Of a stretch of 64,000 bases of DNA, positions 19,318 through 29,609 are shown piece by piece (position 1 is the first letter of the stretch; the number at the start of each line of letters is the position of its first letter). The notes beneath the pieces were generated by a model. It was given only the letters and a program-made list of their open reading frames with translations, was not told the origin of the DNA and made no database searches. The position numbers and the translations under genes were made by a program. Source of the DNA: Malassezia japonica (Eukaryota > Basidiomycota > Malasseziomycetes > Malasseziales > Malasseziaceae); NCBI RefSeq assembly GCF_029542785.1, contig NC_083375.1, forward strand, positions 372,001-436,000, read 5' to 3'.

Positions 19318-21277
19318 ATGCGAAAGAGTGCGTACACCGCACCGTCCACCGCGGCGCTCCTACGCGGAATTCCGGCCCCACCTGCGCCCCACACCGTAGA
19401 GCATGGCTTGTTTTCCTCCATCCTTGGATCCGCAGCGGCATCAAGCGGCTTCCATGACGCCGAGCGCAAGTATACCATCATCAAGAGCCTCGGCACAGGC
19501 TCTTTTGGCACCGTGTATGTCGCCGACTGGCACAGCGCGCTGCCCAGTGGCGCGATGGTGCCGGCGATGCAGCACAGCTATACGCGTCCCGCATACGCGG
19601 GGAAGCGTCTCGTGGCCATCAAGCGGATGAAGAAGCCGTTTGCATCGTGGGACGACTGCATCAAGTTAAACGAACTGCGGGTACGTTGCGCAACTAACCT
19701 AGTCTCTGCTCATCATTCCACCCCACGACCATATTATCCCGCTGTACGACGTATTCCTCCCTTCGTCCACCCGCGAGCTGCACATTGTGTTTGAATGCAT
19801 GGAAGGAAACTTGTACCAACTCACCAAGACACGAAAGGGTCGGCCACTTGCCAAGGGTCTCATTGCTTCCATTCTCCGACAGGTCCTCCTGGGACTGGAC
19901 CACGTACACTCCCACGGCTTCTTCCACCGCGACTTGAAGCCTGAAAACTTATTGATCACCACTGTGGGGCTTGGCGACTACCCGGCAATGCCAGGCGCCA
20001 CACGCGTCGTGCAGGACGTCCTGGTCATTGTCAAGATCGCCGACTTTGGTCTCGCACGGGAGGCGGAAAGCGCACCGCCGTACACGGAATACGTTTCCAC
20101 ACGCTGGTACCGCGCCCCAGAAATCCTCTTGCACGCACCGGAATACTCGCCGGCGGTCGACGTCTGGGCACTGGGCACCATTATGGCCGAGCTCTCGCGC
20201 CTCGAGCCGCTCTTTCCGGGCAGCAGCGAGCTCGACCAGGTGCTGCGCATCACTGCAGCGCTCGGCTCGCCACTGCGCAAGCCGGCTGCCGAACCGGCTT
20301 CGCACTTGCAGGGAGGAGGATACTGGCCCGAGGCAGCCAAGTATGCCGAGCGCCTTGGTTTCCTCTTTCCGGATCAGGAACCAGTGCCATTTGCGCCGCT
20401 ATTCCCAGTACATGTGTCAGAGAATCTTATTCAGCTGATCTACTTGATGCTGCGCTACGACCCCCAGTCGCGTATGAAGCCCAGCGACTATCTCCAGCAT
20501 CCGTACCTGACTGAAGACGCACCGCTTTTGAAGCCGCGCGCAAAGCTCGTGCCGCAGTCGAGCGCACCGATGGCGTCGGCAGAGCCCATGCCATCCCGAC
20601 AGCGCACGGCCTACTCGATGCACAGCTCGCCGACACAGGCGCGGCGCTCGGGCGAGGACACCACTGGCCGGACCGGCGCGCTGCACTCGACGCAGCTACA
20701 CGACCACCTGCGTCAGGCGCTCGAACTCAACTCGCCCACATCAAGCGCGCGCTCGTCGCCGAGCGGGTTCATCGGTGCACCGATTCGCCTGCGCGACTCG
20801 TCGGGCCTGCGGGAATACGACACGCCCGCTGCAGTGCCCCACGAGCCCCTCTTTTTGCACCACAGCGACACGCCCTCGCCCGTCTCCTCGCGCGACTCCT
20901 CGCCGGCGATCGGGCTCGTGGACGGGCCCCGCATGAGCCATCGGTCCAAATCGTTTAGCTCGAATGCATACCCGCACGACGAGGGGCCGTCGGTGGCCCA
21001 TACTCACCCCCCTGAATCGAACCGGCCAAGCAGCGAAGGCGTGTGGCCCTCGGACGAGGCGCCGCCTTCCCAGTCGTCGCCCCACGCGGGCTCGCCGACG
21101 ATTGGATTCCTCGGCGCTTGGAAATCACGAAAGAATGCCGGCGCACAGCGCCAATCGAAAGAGGCGCAGCTGAAGCGGCGCGAAGCAGAGCTCATTGCGA
21201 TGCGCGAACGCTCACGCGCCGTCTTGCAAAAACGAACCCAGCTCTATTCTCATGAACGACAACCGAGTGATTTGTAA
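19318..21277 (+). CDS. Ime2/MAK-family protein kinase (Crk1-like)
   Basis: Exons 19318-19680 and 19703-21277 (22-nt intron) encode 645 residues. The kinase domain begins at YTIIKSLGTGSFGTVY (Gly-rich loop), with VAIKRMKK (catalytic Lys), HRDLKPENLL (catalytic loop), KIADFGLARE (Mg loop) and a TEY activation-loop motif in PYTEYVSTRWYRAPE, followed by DVWALGTIMAEL. A TxY motif with this spacing and a long Ser/Pro-rich tail is typical of Ime2/MAK/RCK kinases, which in smut fungi (Crk1) link nutrition, mating and morphology; that role is inferred. The spliced joint ELRSLLIIPPHDHIIPLYDVF covers the region after helix C. An insertion between HRDLKPENLL and DFG is longer than in most kinases. Confidence 0.88.
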
Positions 21278-21351
21278 CGCTCGTGACGAAATCTCCCCCG
21301 TATATAGAACCACATATATGCAGTTTAGATCGAACAAAGACGATTATGAGA

Positions 21352-23656
21352 CTAACTCTTCTCGGAACGATCCAGCTTTAAGGTCCGACTCAGTCCAGAA
21401 CGGCCAAAGAAGGAGCGCTTGGTCGGCGCCTCTTCCCTCGGTCGGCGCTGCTCGCTACTCTTTAGCGGCGAGAACAGGTCGCTGATCGTGTGCGAGCGCG
21501 GCATCGCGGGCGCAGGCGCCTCGGACACGCTCGGAACGTCGGGCGACTCGTGCGCCGACGGAGCATGCACCTGGGGCGCAGGCGGCATCGCTTGCATCGC
21601 AGGCACGGCCATGGGCGCAGACGCATCCAGCTTGGTCGGAATCGTAGGCGACGGCACGTTTGCAAAGAGCGCGGGCGCAGGCTGCACACCTTGCGCACCA
21701 TCACTGATGATCGGCGGCGCAAGCGCGATGGGTGCCGGCGCGCCGTGTGAGGCGACCGGCAACGGAATAGCCCGCGGCGCGACGTACGCACCGCCGCCTG
21801 CGCTCTCGCTACTCGACGAAAGCGGCTGGAGTGCAGGCGCGGCGACCGGCGCGGCGACCGGCGAGGCGACCGGCGAGGCGACTGGCGCGATAACCGGCAC
21901 TCTCTGTTGCACAGTCTGCGTCTGCGGCTGCGGTGCACTCGGCTGCGGTGCACTCGGCTGCGGTGCGGTAGACAGCGTGCTCGGTGCGGCACTCGGCACG
22001 GGCGGCCGCTGCTCGAGCCGCGCACGGCGCGGCTTCATGTCCAGATCGGTCGCACGGTAGAACAAGACGTAGGCGCTGCCGATTTCCGGCGAGTCGCCAT
22101 AGTACTTGGCGATATCCGACTCGGCAATAAACTCCACCGTTTCGTCGTCAAACAAGGCCCAGCGGTTGCCGATCTTTACGACCGAGATGTAGTGGCCCTG
22201 GTGCGCGCCGGCTCCGACGTGGATCACGATACCAAAGAGTTCGTACGAGCGATCGGGATTGTCCGACTGGTCCGAAGTGTTAAACAGGCGCAAATCGAAC
22301 GGAAACACGACGCGACACGCGTGCTTCACGTATGCCTGAGCCTTTTCGTCCCACTTGAACCGCTTGAGGTGCAAGGCCAAAATGTTGGGCGAGTGCCGAA
22401 TCTTCATCCTCTTTTCTGCCTCTTGCAAGCTCGAGCACGAGTCGCAAAAGAACTTGTTTCGGCCGCACAGCATCTCGCTTTCGGAAAATTGACGCAGGCA
22501 CGATGAGACGGACGTAAAGGGCGAGACATTGATCGACAGGTCCAAAAATTCTTCGTCGCGGTAGGAGATCTGGGTAAGAAGAATAGAAAAAAAACGTACC
22601 GTTTCACATGTTAGACAGCGTGTCTCGTTGGTGAGGATCCCTTGGAAAAGATGGTACACATACGTCTTTTGGGTATCGTCAGCGGCACTTGCCGAGAATG
22701 CGTCCTGTGCCGGGCCGATGGCACCTCGGGGGCTCTGCGCCTTGCCGCGCTTGGCACGGATCGCAGAGAGGTCCTCACCCGTTTGGTTGAGAATATAATT
22801 GAGGAACTCATGCGCGTCGTGGTGCATGCTGCTGTCAAAGAGATCACAATTGCGCATCAGGGTCTCTAGGAACGACTTGATCGCGTCCTGGTTGACCGTT
22901 TGCGTATAAATCGTGGGCGCTCCCGACGGATTCGTGGGCTTGGGCGGCCCCTGCGCCGCCTCGGCAGCCACACGCGCCGAGCCCAGGGCAATGGCATGGA
23001 AGAGACGTACGAGCGACGAGTGCAGCGTGTCGTTCTGTCTCACGACAGGCGACACGCCCGCTGCATCCACCTGCATCACCGCCTCGCGTAGCGGCGGACA
23101 AAAGTAGAGGATCTGGAGTACAGAATTGGCGTAACTAGGTGAGCATAGAGCAGTCGTACCATGTGTTTCCAAACTGTCGGTTAGCCTCTTCCTTTGCTAA
23201 TTAACATACATTTTCGATGCCGAGCAAGGCAACCTTATTCTCCGATTCGTGCACCGAGCGGCCATTGTCGGTCACCCACTTCTGCCATTCGGGCATCGGC
23301 CAGCCCAGCGACGCGGGAAATGGCGCAGATCCTACCTGCCTTCCGAACTGCGACGGTGATCCCTGCGACGCAGCGTTCATTGGTGGCGACTTAGGCTGGG
23401 TCCCTGCCGACCCCGGACTTGATGACTCTAGGCGCGCTTGTCCATCCCCGTTTCGCGCAGTTTGTATGGCTTGCGGCGTAGTGAGGACATGGGGCGGCGA
23501 AGCGGACTGCGCTGCGCCCTGCGTATTCGACGCAGGGGTGGCGGAGCGCGAGAGACCCGCGGTACGTCGGAAGGAATTCGTGCGAGACTCTTGCGATCCC
23601 GACGGATCTTGGCCATTCATGCCAAATATTCCTTTCCACGAGAACGACATGATCAA
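21352..23656 (-). CDS. Ubiquitin-specific protease, Ubp9/USP12-USP46 family
   Basis: Exons 23656-23210, 23173-23160 (14 nt), 23134-22600 and 22569-21352 encode 737 residues; introns are 36, 25 and 30 nt. The catalytic cysteine box is assembled across three exons: LLGIEN, then FGNTC on the 14-nt microexon whose last codon (Cys154) is split by an intron, then YANSVLQILYFCPPLRE. Further family marks are QDAHEFLNYILN-type HHDAHEFLNYILN, CLTCETISYRDEEFLDLSI (joined by the third intron), zinc-binding CxxC pairs, and the His/Asp boxes GAHQGHYISVVK and RWALFDDETV. The C-terminal 200 residues are Ala/Pro-rich. Ubp9 homologues act with WD40 partners on membrane traffic and signalling targets. Confidence 0.92.
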
Positions 23657-24098
23657 GAGGTAAAGATGACACTATCACCGTAGCACACGCGGCACCTGGG
23701 GGTATATCTGTGGTGGTGTGCCTGTGCACCCGCTGGGAGTTGGAGGTGCTCTGATTAATATTCCCCAGGTTTACTAAAGGGGGCGGGACACCCTGTGCAT
23801 CTGCCAAGCCCTGGGGACCGCGCATGGCGAATCTTGGAGAAACCAAGCGCACAAAACATCAGTGTCTAAAGCAATAGATTGGGAAAGGCTACAAGAGGAT
23901 CCAGTCACAAATGCAGCACAACGTCTACGTGTCAAGGGAAACGAAACATGAAACTTGACCACGGATGGAAAGGCCCTCTGGGCGCACCAGTCGCCCAGGG
24001 GAAAGAAATCGAAACAAGAAGGCATTCGCAGAATGCTCAACTTTTTTTGCGCCAGGCATGATAGTACAGTTGGGTTCGTCACATAAAGTTCACAACAC
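23657..24098. other. Intergenic region between Ubp9-like and DPBB genes
   Basis: 442 bp that is the promoter side of the minus-strand protease gene and the 3' flank of the secreted-protein gene. The composition is less GC-rich than the surrounding genes and short frames have no recognisable product. I see no tRNA or repeat. Confidence 0.4.
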
Positions 24099-24737
24099 TT
24101 AGTTCTTCAGCTTCAGAGGGCCGAAGAGCGAGAAGTCCCACGGGTTGGGGTTGTGGCTGGCGTACATCTGGAGACCAGTGGTGATGCCCTCGTCGAGCGT
24201 GCCAGTGGTAGCAAGGTGCTTGAAGGCGCTCTTGGTCAGGTCGACATGGTTCTGGGCACAGCCAGCGCACTCGTCGACGATGCGGACCTTCACGCAACGC
24301 TCCACCTTGGGGTTGCAGAGACGGACGAACTCACCGCACTGGGGACCGTTGGTCCAGGACTTCTGGACGGCACCAATGTGGTTCTTGTTGTTCGGGTTCC
24401 AGTTCTCATCACCGCAGGCGGGGTTCTTGAGGTCCTCCGAGGCGTACCAGGTGATCTTGACGTTCTCCAGCTGGAGCTTCTCGTTGGTGCTGGGGCCATG
24501 GGTGAAGGAGTTCTCCTTGATATGGCGGGCCGAAAGACCGAACGACGACTTGCCGCGAATGTTCAGCGAACGCTTCTCGGTAGCGTCGTCCTCAAAGTCG
24601 AGGTCACCGACCTTGGAGTCGAAGAAGACGACCTCGCGGCCCTCCTCGTCGACAACCTTGTCATCGGCGCGGACAACGGCGGCAAACGCGGCAAGCGCGA
24701 AAAAGACGAAAATAGCAAACTGCATAACACGGGACAT
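24099..24737 (-). CDS. Secreted double-psi beta-barrel (RlpA/expansin-like) protein
   Basis: Intronless, 212 residues. A clear signal peptide (MSRVMQFAIFVFFALAAFAA, cut near VRA) leads into an acidic propeptide-like segment with a possible Lys-Arg site at EKRSLNIRG. The C-terminal 110 residues form a double-psi beta-barrel: KITWYASEDLKNPACGDEN at the start, GPQCGEFVRLCNP, the core KVRIVDECAGCAQNHVDL with its conserved Asp, and LTKSAFKHLA. Six or more cysteines suggest disulfides. Barwin/RlpA-type secreted proteins in fungi include cerato-platanin-like and plant-interacting proteins; enzymatic activity is usually absent and the role here is unknown. A TATATA motif 150 bp upstream and a long promoter suggest strong regulated expression. 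Confidence 0.88.
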   Translation of the reverse strand: MSRVMQFAIFVFFALAAFAAVVRADDKVVDEEGREVVFFDSKVGDLDFEDDATEKRSLNIRGKSSFGLSARHIKENSFTHGPSTNEKLQLENVKITWYASEDLKNPACGDENWNPNNKNHIGAVQKSWTNGPQCGEFVRLCNPKVERCVKVRIVDECAGCAQNHVDLTKSAFKHLATTGTLDEGITTGLQMYASHNPNPWDFSLFGPLKLKN

Positions 24738-25741
24738 GTTGATTAGCGCAAAGAGGTTAGTTGAGCAAGAGGGTTCCACTAAGAGGGTGTTGAAGAGGGT
24801 AGGTAGGGCCTTTGGCGTCTGGCGCTCGTAGGCAAAGTTGAGGGAGGGTAGTGGTGTAGGGACAACACAAACGCGCAGTCCTTTCCCTATATACTGGCAC
24901 GCTCTGCGGGCTTGTTTGGCTACGCCGCAGAGTTCAGCTGCCTGCGGCAGTGCGCTATTCCGAGCACACCCGTTTTTTTTAGCCAATCATTATTTATTCC
25001 GTATGTCAGGGGGTATGCACAAAAGTGACATAACCCACACATTGAACAGTACAGGGCGATTCTTATTAATTTGACCAGTCTTTGCGACATTTCAGTGCCA
25101 TCGAGGTGCGCCTGCAGGTACCCATGTACTCCGACGTCCCCCGTCCGAACCTTGCGTTGGTTCGCATGCGCCTACTGCCAGGGAGTGGCTGACACAAAAT
25201 CGGAGCCGGCGTTGTCATCGACACGAGGCGATATAGTTTCCCTATTGGATCGTGCACTCGGACTTGTATACCGGTGGCCGATTGCGAGGTGTACGTACTC
25301 TCCTCTGCATAACCTCCCTGCAACCGACGCGTGCCAACAAAGATGAAAAAGAGATAGGTCAGGGCGCAAGTATGGCCGCAGCGGCGTCGTCGAGTGACAC
25401 GCAGGCCGGCGACATGCAGAGCTCCATTTCCGGGGTCAGGTTCACGGATTGCTTGGCGTTGGCCGCGGTCCATTTGGCCGTAACAAAGACTAGGAACGTG
25501 GCCCTGAGGCGGTGTAATAGAACGTGGAATGCCTTGGCGCGGGGGTATATTAGTGCATCTATCGACGGCCAGGGTACTGGTTCGAGGAGGGTCTTGCTGC
25601 ACCGCTATCGCTTGGCAATAAGAACGGGGCAAGGACGGCTGCGCCTCGACCGCAGCCGTCTTTCTCTCTCGCTTGGCTGGAATGTGTGTGTATGTGTCGC
25701 GAGCGGGCCAAACGATAGAAGTGCGCAGCAGCCATTCTGCT
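24738..25741. other. 1-kb gene-poor region upstream of the secreted DPBB gene
   Basis: The longest stretch without a recognised gene. The first 200 bp are promoter-like (TATATA at 24888-24893, pyrimidine-rich runs). Between about 25080 and 25740 several frames on both strands stay open for long distances, one of 235 codons (plus) and one of 277 (minus), but none has a recognisable domain. On the minus strand a third frame ending near 25374 translates to a plausible hydrophobic stretch (FHVLLHRLRATFLVFVTAKW) behind a possible acceptor site. No tRNA is evident. Confidence 0.45.
24888..24893 (-). promoter_or_regulatory. TATA box of the secreted DPBB gene
   Basis: TATATA lies 150 bp upstream of the start codon on the minus strand within an otherwise GC-rich context. 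It is one of few TATA elements in the window, consistent with a strongly or conditionally expressed secreted product. Confidence 0.5.
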
Positions 25742-26141
25742 TCATTGCACGTCGTCCAGTAGGCTTGTCTCGAGAATGTATTTGCCTTCCTTGTACTTTT
25801 CCGCCGAAACGAAGGCCCGGTCCTAGAGTCGTCAGCCAGCGAGGATACGTACATATTTCCATCCCACATAGGATTTGCAACGCATACACGAAACATCACG
25901 CACAGTATGCTTGCCCGTACGCATGTGCCTGTCGTCTGCCTCGCCTAGGTCGACGTTGACGACATTATCAAAGAGAAAAGCCCGTCCCATTTGCCCATTG
26001 AATTCCTGTCGCATGAGCCACGCCGCTCTCGCGTCCACCTACCTTGCTGATCAGTGCATCCAACGAGGTCAGATGCGTCTTGCACTTGGCACAGCCGTAC
26101 ACGTACGGAGACTGCAGATACGTCTTGTGTTTCATCCCCAT
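25742..26141 (-). CDS. Yippee-like zinc-binding protein
   Basis: Exons 26141-26043, 26005-25853 and 25822-25742 encode 110 residues; introns are 37 and 30 nt, both longer than the 22-nt norm. The protein shows the Yippee fold order: YVYGCAKCKTHLTSLDALISK (first CxxC), GQMGRAFLFDNVVNVDLGE, TGKHTVRDVSCMRCKSYVGWKY (second CxxC) and EKYKEGKYILE at the end. Yippee proteins are highly conserved zinc-binding proteins tied to chromatin or CTLH/GID ubiquitin ligase function; in animals YPEL5 is a GID/CTLH partner, and GID8 lies 6 kb away here. Start codons of this gene and TIM21 are 95 bp apart, divergent. Confidence 0.92.
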
Positions 26142-26236
26142 CGTGCACCAGGGCAACGCTCACCCCCAGAGGTCCGTGCTTTCGACCCCGCCACGTGACT
26201 CTCCTTCGGTAACGTCCATCGCGGAGAAGGTCGGCC

Positions 26237-27410
26237 ATGCGGTCCCTTTCGATGAGTAGTATGCCTCGCATGGCTCTTGCACGCCCTTCACTGGCACACC
26301 GCATTGCGTATATCCCTGTGGCGAGCTGCTCGCGTTTCTTGGCCACGGATGCAAAGCCCAGTAACGACAAGGAGGCTCAGCTCGCGCGCGAACAAGCGGA
26401 GCTTCTCCAGCGTCTGCGCGAGGGCATGAAACAGAGCGAGGCGAGCCGCCAGCAAACCTCGCTTGGCCTCGCAGGCACCGCACTGGCTGAAGGTGCGGCT
26501 GGCACGCGCTCTTCGCGCTTCGACCGGTGGGTCGGCGAAGGAAAGAAGTGGGACCAGCTCAAAGGCGAGCAAAAAGGTACGTTGTCTCTCTGACCCAGTC
26601 GCCCGCGCCACGGTGAACACGTCGCGTTTCTTCTTTATTGGTATCGGCGCGGCGCTGACCGGTGTCATTGTCTACGCCCTGGCCAGCGAGCTCTTTGCCA
26701 AAAACAGCCCTACGGTGATTTACGACGAGGCGTGCAAGTACATCGAGAAGAACCCCAAGGTGCACGCCTACCTCTTGAGGCCGTACAACTTCCAAACGTC
26801 GCTGACCGAATTCAGCGACTACTCGCCCCTAAACCCCCCATCGCACCCCTCGCGCCCGTCGCAGACGGTGGCTTCGATGCACACGATCAACCCCCGGACC
26901 GGCCAGGACACGCTCTACCTGCACTTCTTTGTGGAAGGCCGTGACAAGGACAAAGCGCTGAGCTACTGGCAGATTGTGCGTAGCGGCACGATTGACGGTG
27001 CGCACTGGCTCAAGGAGCGTGCGCTCGACGGCGTCGATGCTGCGAAGAAATGGTGGGAGGAGCAGCAACAGGCGTCCGAGGAGGCGCCTGTGCCCGCCCC
27101 CGCTGCCGCCCCCGTGGCGCCTACGAAGCCATGGTGGATCACGCGCAAGCTGCGCAACACGGTGCACAGCGTCGGCGAGCTCGTCGGTAGCTCGAAGGAT
27201 GCGCTGGGCATGCGTGCCGTCGACCTCAGCTCTGGCTTCCGCTCCGAGCCCGGCACGTGGACCGAAGGCGAAGTGCACATTGAGCTGGTCAAGGACGAAA
27301 AAGGCGTCTACCAATACAAGCGCTTCTACATCGACGTGCCTTCGACCGCCTCGCCCCTGCACCGCCGCGTGTACCTCGACCAAAAGTCGGGCGATCTCCC
27401 CCTTCGGTAA
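26237..27410 (+). CDS. TIM21: Mitochondrial import translocase subunit Tim21
   Basis: Exons 26237-26576 and 26599-27410 (22-nt intron) encode 383 residues. An N-terminal presequence rich in Arg/Ser (MRSLSMSSMPRMALARPSLA) ends near FLATD. One membrane span follows (FFFIGIGAALTGVIVYALA) and then the intermembrane-space Tim21 domain, with YDEACKYIEKNPKV, DTLYLHFFVEGRDK and YWQIVRSGTIDGA. Tim21 couples the TIM23 complex to TOM and the respiratory chain. The intermembrane domain is interrupted by an Ala/Pro-rich linker (APVPAPAAAPVAPTKPWW), longer than in yeast. Divergent promoter with the Yippee gene contains CACGTG at 26192-26197. Confidence 0.9.
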
Positions 27411-27453
27411 TGATAGTGCGGATATTCCCTACAAATACGTATTCGTTTGCTGT

Positions 27454-28344
27454 CTACAGCTGGACGTCTTCTGGCAGCATCATAGCATTGTCGCGGTTCT
27501 CGATCGTGTCGATTTCGTTCGGCTCGTCGTCCATCTCCTCGTCGTCCTCGTCGTCATCCGCCGTGGCAGCTGGCCGGATGGCGCTCTTCTTCTGGCCGAG
27601 CGAGGCGCGCGACTCTTCCACCACTTCGCGGTCTTCGTCGCTGAGCGGAAGCGTCACAACGGCGCCTTCCTGCTCGTCGCCCGGCGCACCGACCGCCGAC
27701 CAGTACGCAATCGGAACGAGGCGGAAGTGGGCCATGCGAACAACGAGGTGCTTGAGGATCTGGGCCTTGTCCGCAGTGAGCTTCTCGCCCTCCTTGCACA
27801 CCGGAAAGTTCTGCAGGAGCGTCGGCACACCCTGTTTCAAGGCAGTAGGCATGCCAAGCGTACGGAGGTGGGGCTCGATGTTATGCGGCAACGTCTCTGG
27901 GGGCTCGGTGCGCGTGAGCACCGGACCCTCGGGGAGTTCGATGGTCTCGGTGGCCTTGCTGCCCATGCGCGCAAAGTCCAGGCGGCGATAGTCACCGCAC
28001 CAGTCCAGCACTTCGGCCGGGGGCGAGTCGGTGAGCAGTACGCCGACGTTACCGCGCAGGTGCGAAGTAATCTTGCCGAGACCCGGGCGGATCTCCTCCT
28101 CCGGCGTCTCACCGAGTGCCTTGGCAATCACACGGAGCTTGCCGAAGAAAATCTTGGAGCCCGCCCAGAGCTTGCGCACCTCGTCGAGGTAGGCGTTGCG
28201 CATGTTGCCCACAGCAAAAATATACACATAGTTGTACTGCTGCACGGCCTCACGCACGGTGTCCACAAAGTTTTCTTTGTGCTCCCGCGTCTTTGACTTG
28301 GTGCGCGTGAGCGAAATGACCTTGGCGCGCTTGGTCCTGGCCAT
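27454..28344 (-). CDS. MRT4: Ribosome assembly factor Mrt4 (uL10-like)
   Basis: Intronless, 296 residues from ATG 28344. Mrt4 is the nucleolar paralog of stalk protein P0/uL10 that occupies its rRNA site during 60S assembly. Hallmarks are the basic N-terminus MARTKRAKVISLTRTKSK, KENFVDTVREAVQQYNYVYI, KIFFGKLRVIAKALG and the insertion-domain region LRTLGMPTALKQGVPTL. The acidic C-terminal tail DDDEDDEEMDDEP is longer than in yeast. Start is 96 bp from divergent LIA1. Confidence 0.93.
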   Translation of the reverse strand: MARTKRAKVISLTRTKSKTREHKENFVDTVREAVQQYNYVYIFAVGNMRNAYLDEVRKLWAGSKIFFGKLRVIAKALGETPEEEIRPGLGKITSHLRGNVGVLLTDSPPAEVLDWCGDYRRLDFARMGSKATETIELPEGPVLTRTEPPETLPHNIEPHLRTLGMPTALKQGVPTLLQNFPVCKEGEKLTADKAQILKHLVVRMAHFRLVPIAYWSAVGAPGDEQEGAVVTLPLSDEDREVVEESRASLGQKKSAIRPAATADDDEDDEEMDDEPNEIDTIENRDNAMMLPEDVQL

Positions 28345-28440
28345 CGTGTCCGTTCGAAAGAGAAGTGAGCGGCGCCGCCGACGAAATTTTTTCCCCGATT
28401 TAGTCAGCGCTTTTTCGAAGGGCGTGGTGCCTGACAAGCG

Positions 28441-29548
28441 ATGCTGCCGAATCTGGACGCTCTAGAGGCGTCGCTGCTCAATACGAGCGGCGACGTGAAG
28501 CTCGATGCGCGTTTCCGTACGTTATTCACCCTCAAGGGTCTTGCGTCGCTCTCCGAGGACCGCCTGGAGCGCGTGATTGAGATCATCTCCAAAGGCTTTG
28601 CCGACGACTCGGCGCTGCTCAAGCATGAGATGGCCTATGTGCTCGGCCAGCTGAAGGACACGCGCGCGCTGCCGTGCCTGAACAAGGTACTTTCCGATGA
28701 AAAAGAGCACGCGATGGTGCGCCACGAGGCCGCCGAGGCCATGGGCGCGATTTCGTCTCCGGACGCGCTTCCGGTGCTCAACCAATACCTGCACGACCCT
28801 GACGTGTCGGTGCGCGAGACGTGCCACCTCGCGATCAACAAAATTCAGCTGGATAACTCGGACACGGGCAAGGCCGAGCAACAGGTCAAAGAACAGCGCG
28901 ACAAGGCGCACGGCGACGCGATCGACGCTGCCGCTCGGTACGTACCTCCTTCTAACGCAGTGCCGCCGCACCGATCGACCCTGCGCCTGCGATTGTCCAC
29001 GTCCCGGACGAGGCTACGCCGGAGGAAAATGTGTACACGCTCAAGAACGTGCCGCACTTCCGCGCGACGCTGCTGGACAGCAGCCTCCCCCTCTTTGAGC
29101 GCTACCGCGCGATGTTTGCCCTGCGCAACACCGTGCAGCAGGGCGGCAAGGAGGCCGAGGCCCCGGCCGTGCACGCGCTTGCCGACGGCCTGCAGGACGG
29201 CAGCGCACTCTTCCGCCACGAGATCTGCTTCGTGTTCGGCGAACTGTGCCACCCCGCATCGGTTCCGGCCATGTCCAAAGTGCTGGACGACAGTGCAGAG
29301 CACGAGATGGTGCGGCACGAGGCCGCCGAGGCGCTCGGCGGTGTGCTGGAAGAGGCGGACGGCGATGACGAGTCGGCGCAGGCCACCGTCGTTGCGACGC
29401 TCAGGCGCTGGGCCGAGGACCTCGCGGCCCCCCGCGTGGTGCGGGAGAGCTGCATTGTGGCCCTCGACGAGATTGCATGTACGTTTCTATCCTTGACACA
29501 GACAACAACGACCCCACGCAGTTCCAGCCGATGGACTCGGTTGCGTAA
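28441..29548 (+). CDS. LIA1: Deoxyhypusine hydroxylase (Lia1/DOHH)
   Basis: Exons 28441-28937, 28961-29478 and 29502-29548 encode 353 residues; both introns are 23 nt. The di-iron HEAT-repeat enzyme completes hypusine on eIF5A. Four His-Glu metal motifs are present in two symmetric halves: KHEMAYVLGQL and RHEAAEAMGAI, then RHEICFVFGEL and RHEAAEALGGV. The halves are joined by an acidic linker with the first splice junction. The last exon adds NNDPTQFQPMDSVA. Converges on LSC1. Confidence 0.94.
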
Positions 29549-29609
29549 TTCTCTAGCCGGTATAGAACGCTCAATTGCTACGGATACTGGCATACTGTCC
29601 AGCACGTAC

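Noticed and set aside
25571..25585. GGTTCGA resembling a tRNA B box
   Set aside because: No matching A box, acceptor stem or T-stem pairing around it.
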